Position numbers and translations under genes: made by a program. Positions 63,716 to 64,000 of a DNA stretch of 64,000 bases are shown here, in pieces. The notes under the pieces are model-generated. The model worked only from the letters and a program-made list of their open reading frames with translations. It searched no databases and had not been told where the DNA came from. Within the stretch, counting starts at the first letter, position 1. Every line of letters begins with the position of its first letter. The stretch covers positions 26,588,459-26,652,458 of the forward strand of contig LS997564.1 in assembly GCA_000469685.2 (NCBI GenBank). The letters run 5' to 3'. This DNA is from Haemonchus contortus (lineage: Eukaryota; Nematoda; Chromadorea; Rhabditida; Trichostrongylidae).

Positions 63716-64000
63716 GTTGTCCTTCACACTGTATATATTTTACCGACTCTTACACATGACCACTCTGCCTTGTTGCTCTTTTAGGAGATATCCGTTATTA
63801 GTCCCAAATGAAAAGGACTGGGTTCTTTATTGCTATGAACATTCTAAGTTGTCCAGCGATTAATAGAGTATCTTCCCTCTTGGGACAGAATTTTTTCTTA
63901 ACACTATTGTAGGTAAACTGAAATCGTCCGCCCCCCATGTACCCTTACTGCTGATTATTCGAAAAGGGTCATGCAAGCCTGGGCCCATGATGCATTCATT

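Noticed and set aside
1..64000. CRISPR arrays, rRNA genes, nematode telomere repeats (TTAGGC)n, SL RNA genes, retroviral or transposase coding regions
   Set aside because: Looked for by eye on both strands and not found.

Overview
The window looks like nuclear DNA from a parasitic or free-living clade V (strongylid/rhabditid-type) nematode. The evidence is: short introns ending in TTTTCAG or TTTTAG, a splice acceptor abutting a start codon as expected for spliced-leader trans-splicing, a TAO-kinase gene whose closest recalled relative is Caenorhabditis KIN-18, and interspersed repeats rather than operons of prokaryotic type. Genus cannot be fixed by eye; a hookworm-like strongylid is a reasonable guess.

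Only two protein genes can be modelled with confidence, and they are divergently arranged around 46.7-47.7 kb. On the minus strand, 46732 down to 36478 is a 24-exon gene for a TAO-family Ste20 kinase (kin-18/TAOK orthologue). All 24 exons join in frame to give about 904 residues, with an N-terminal kinase domain and a long C-terminal coiled coil. On the plus strand, 47669-50927 is a nine-exon gene for an ALKBH4-type Fe(II)/2-oxoglutarate dioxygenase of about 295 residues. Its third intron has been expanded to about 1 kb by two repeat insertions. One true RNA gene is present, tRNA-Ser(AGA) at 4384-4465.

The rest, roughly three quarters of the window, is gene-poor and filled with short non-autonomous repeats. 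I see (A) a tRNA-headed SINE-like family with about eleven full or partial copies on both strands; (B) a second tRNA-headed family with three copies sharing a tail; (C) a short inverted-repeat DNA element with four copies; (D) Helitron-like ends with GC-rich terminal hairpins, one carrying a nested foldback element; and several single foldback/MITE-like units, including a 76-bp-arm near-perfect hairpin at 33953-34118. No autonomous transposase, reverse transcriptase, CRISPR array, rRNA, telomere repeat or viral gene was recognised.

Layout: 1-3.8 kb nothing clear apart from a SINE fragment; 3.8-4.5 kb SINE plus tRNA-Ser; 4.5-24.2 kb repeats without a supportable gene; 24.2-34.1 kb Helitron-like pieces, tandem repeats and MITEs; 36.5-46.7 kb kin-18; 47.7-50.9 kb ALKBH4; 51.4-60.6 kb nested and foldback elements; 60.6-64 kb nothing clear apart from one SINE copy. 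All repeat relations were judged by eye, so boundaries are approximate unless stated as an exact inverted repeat.
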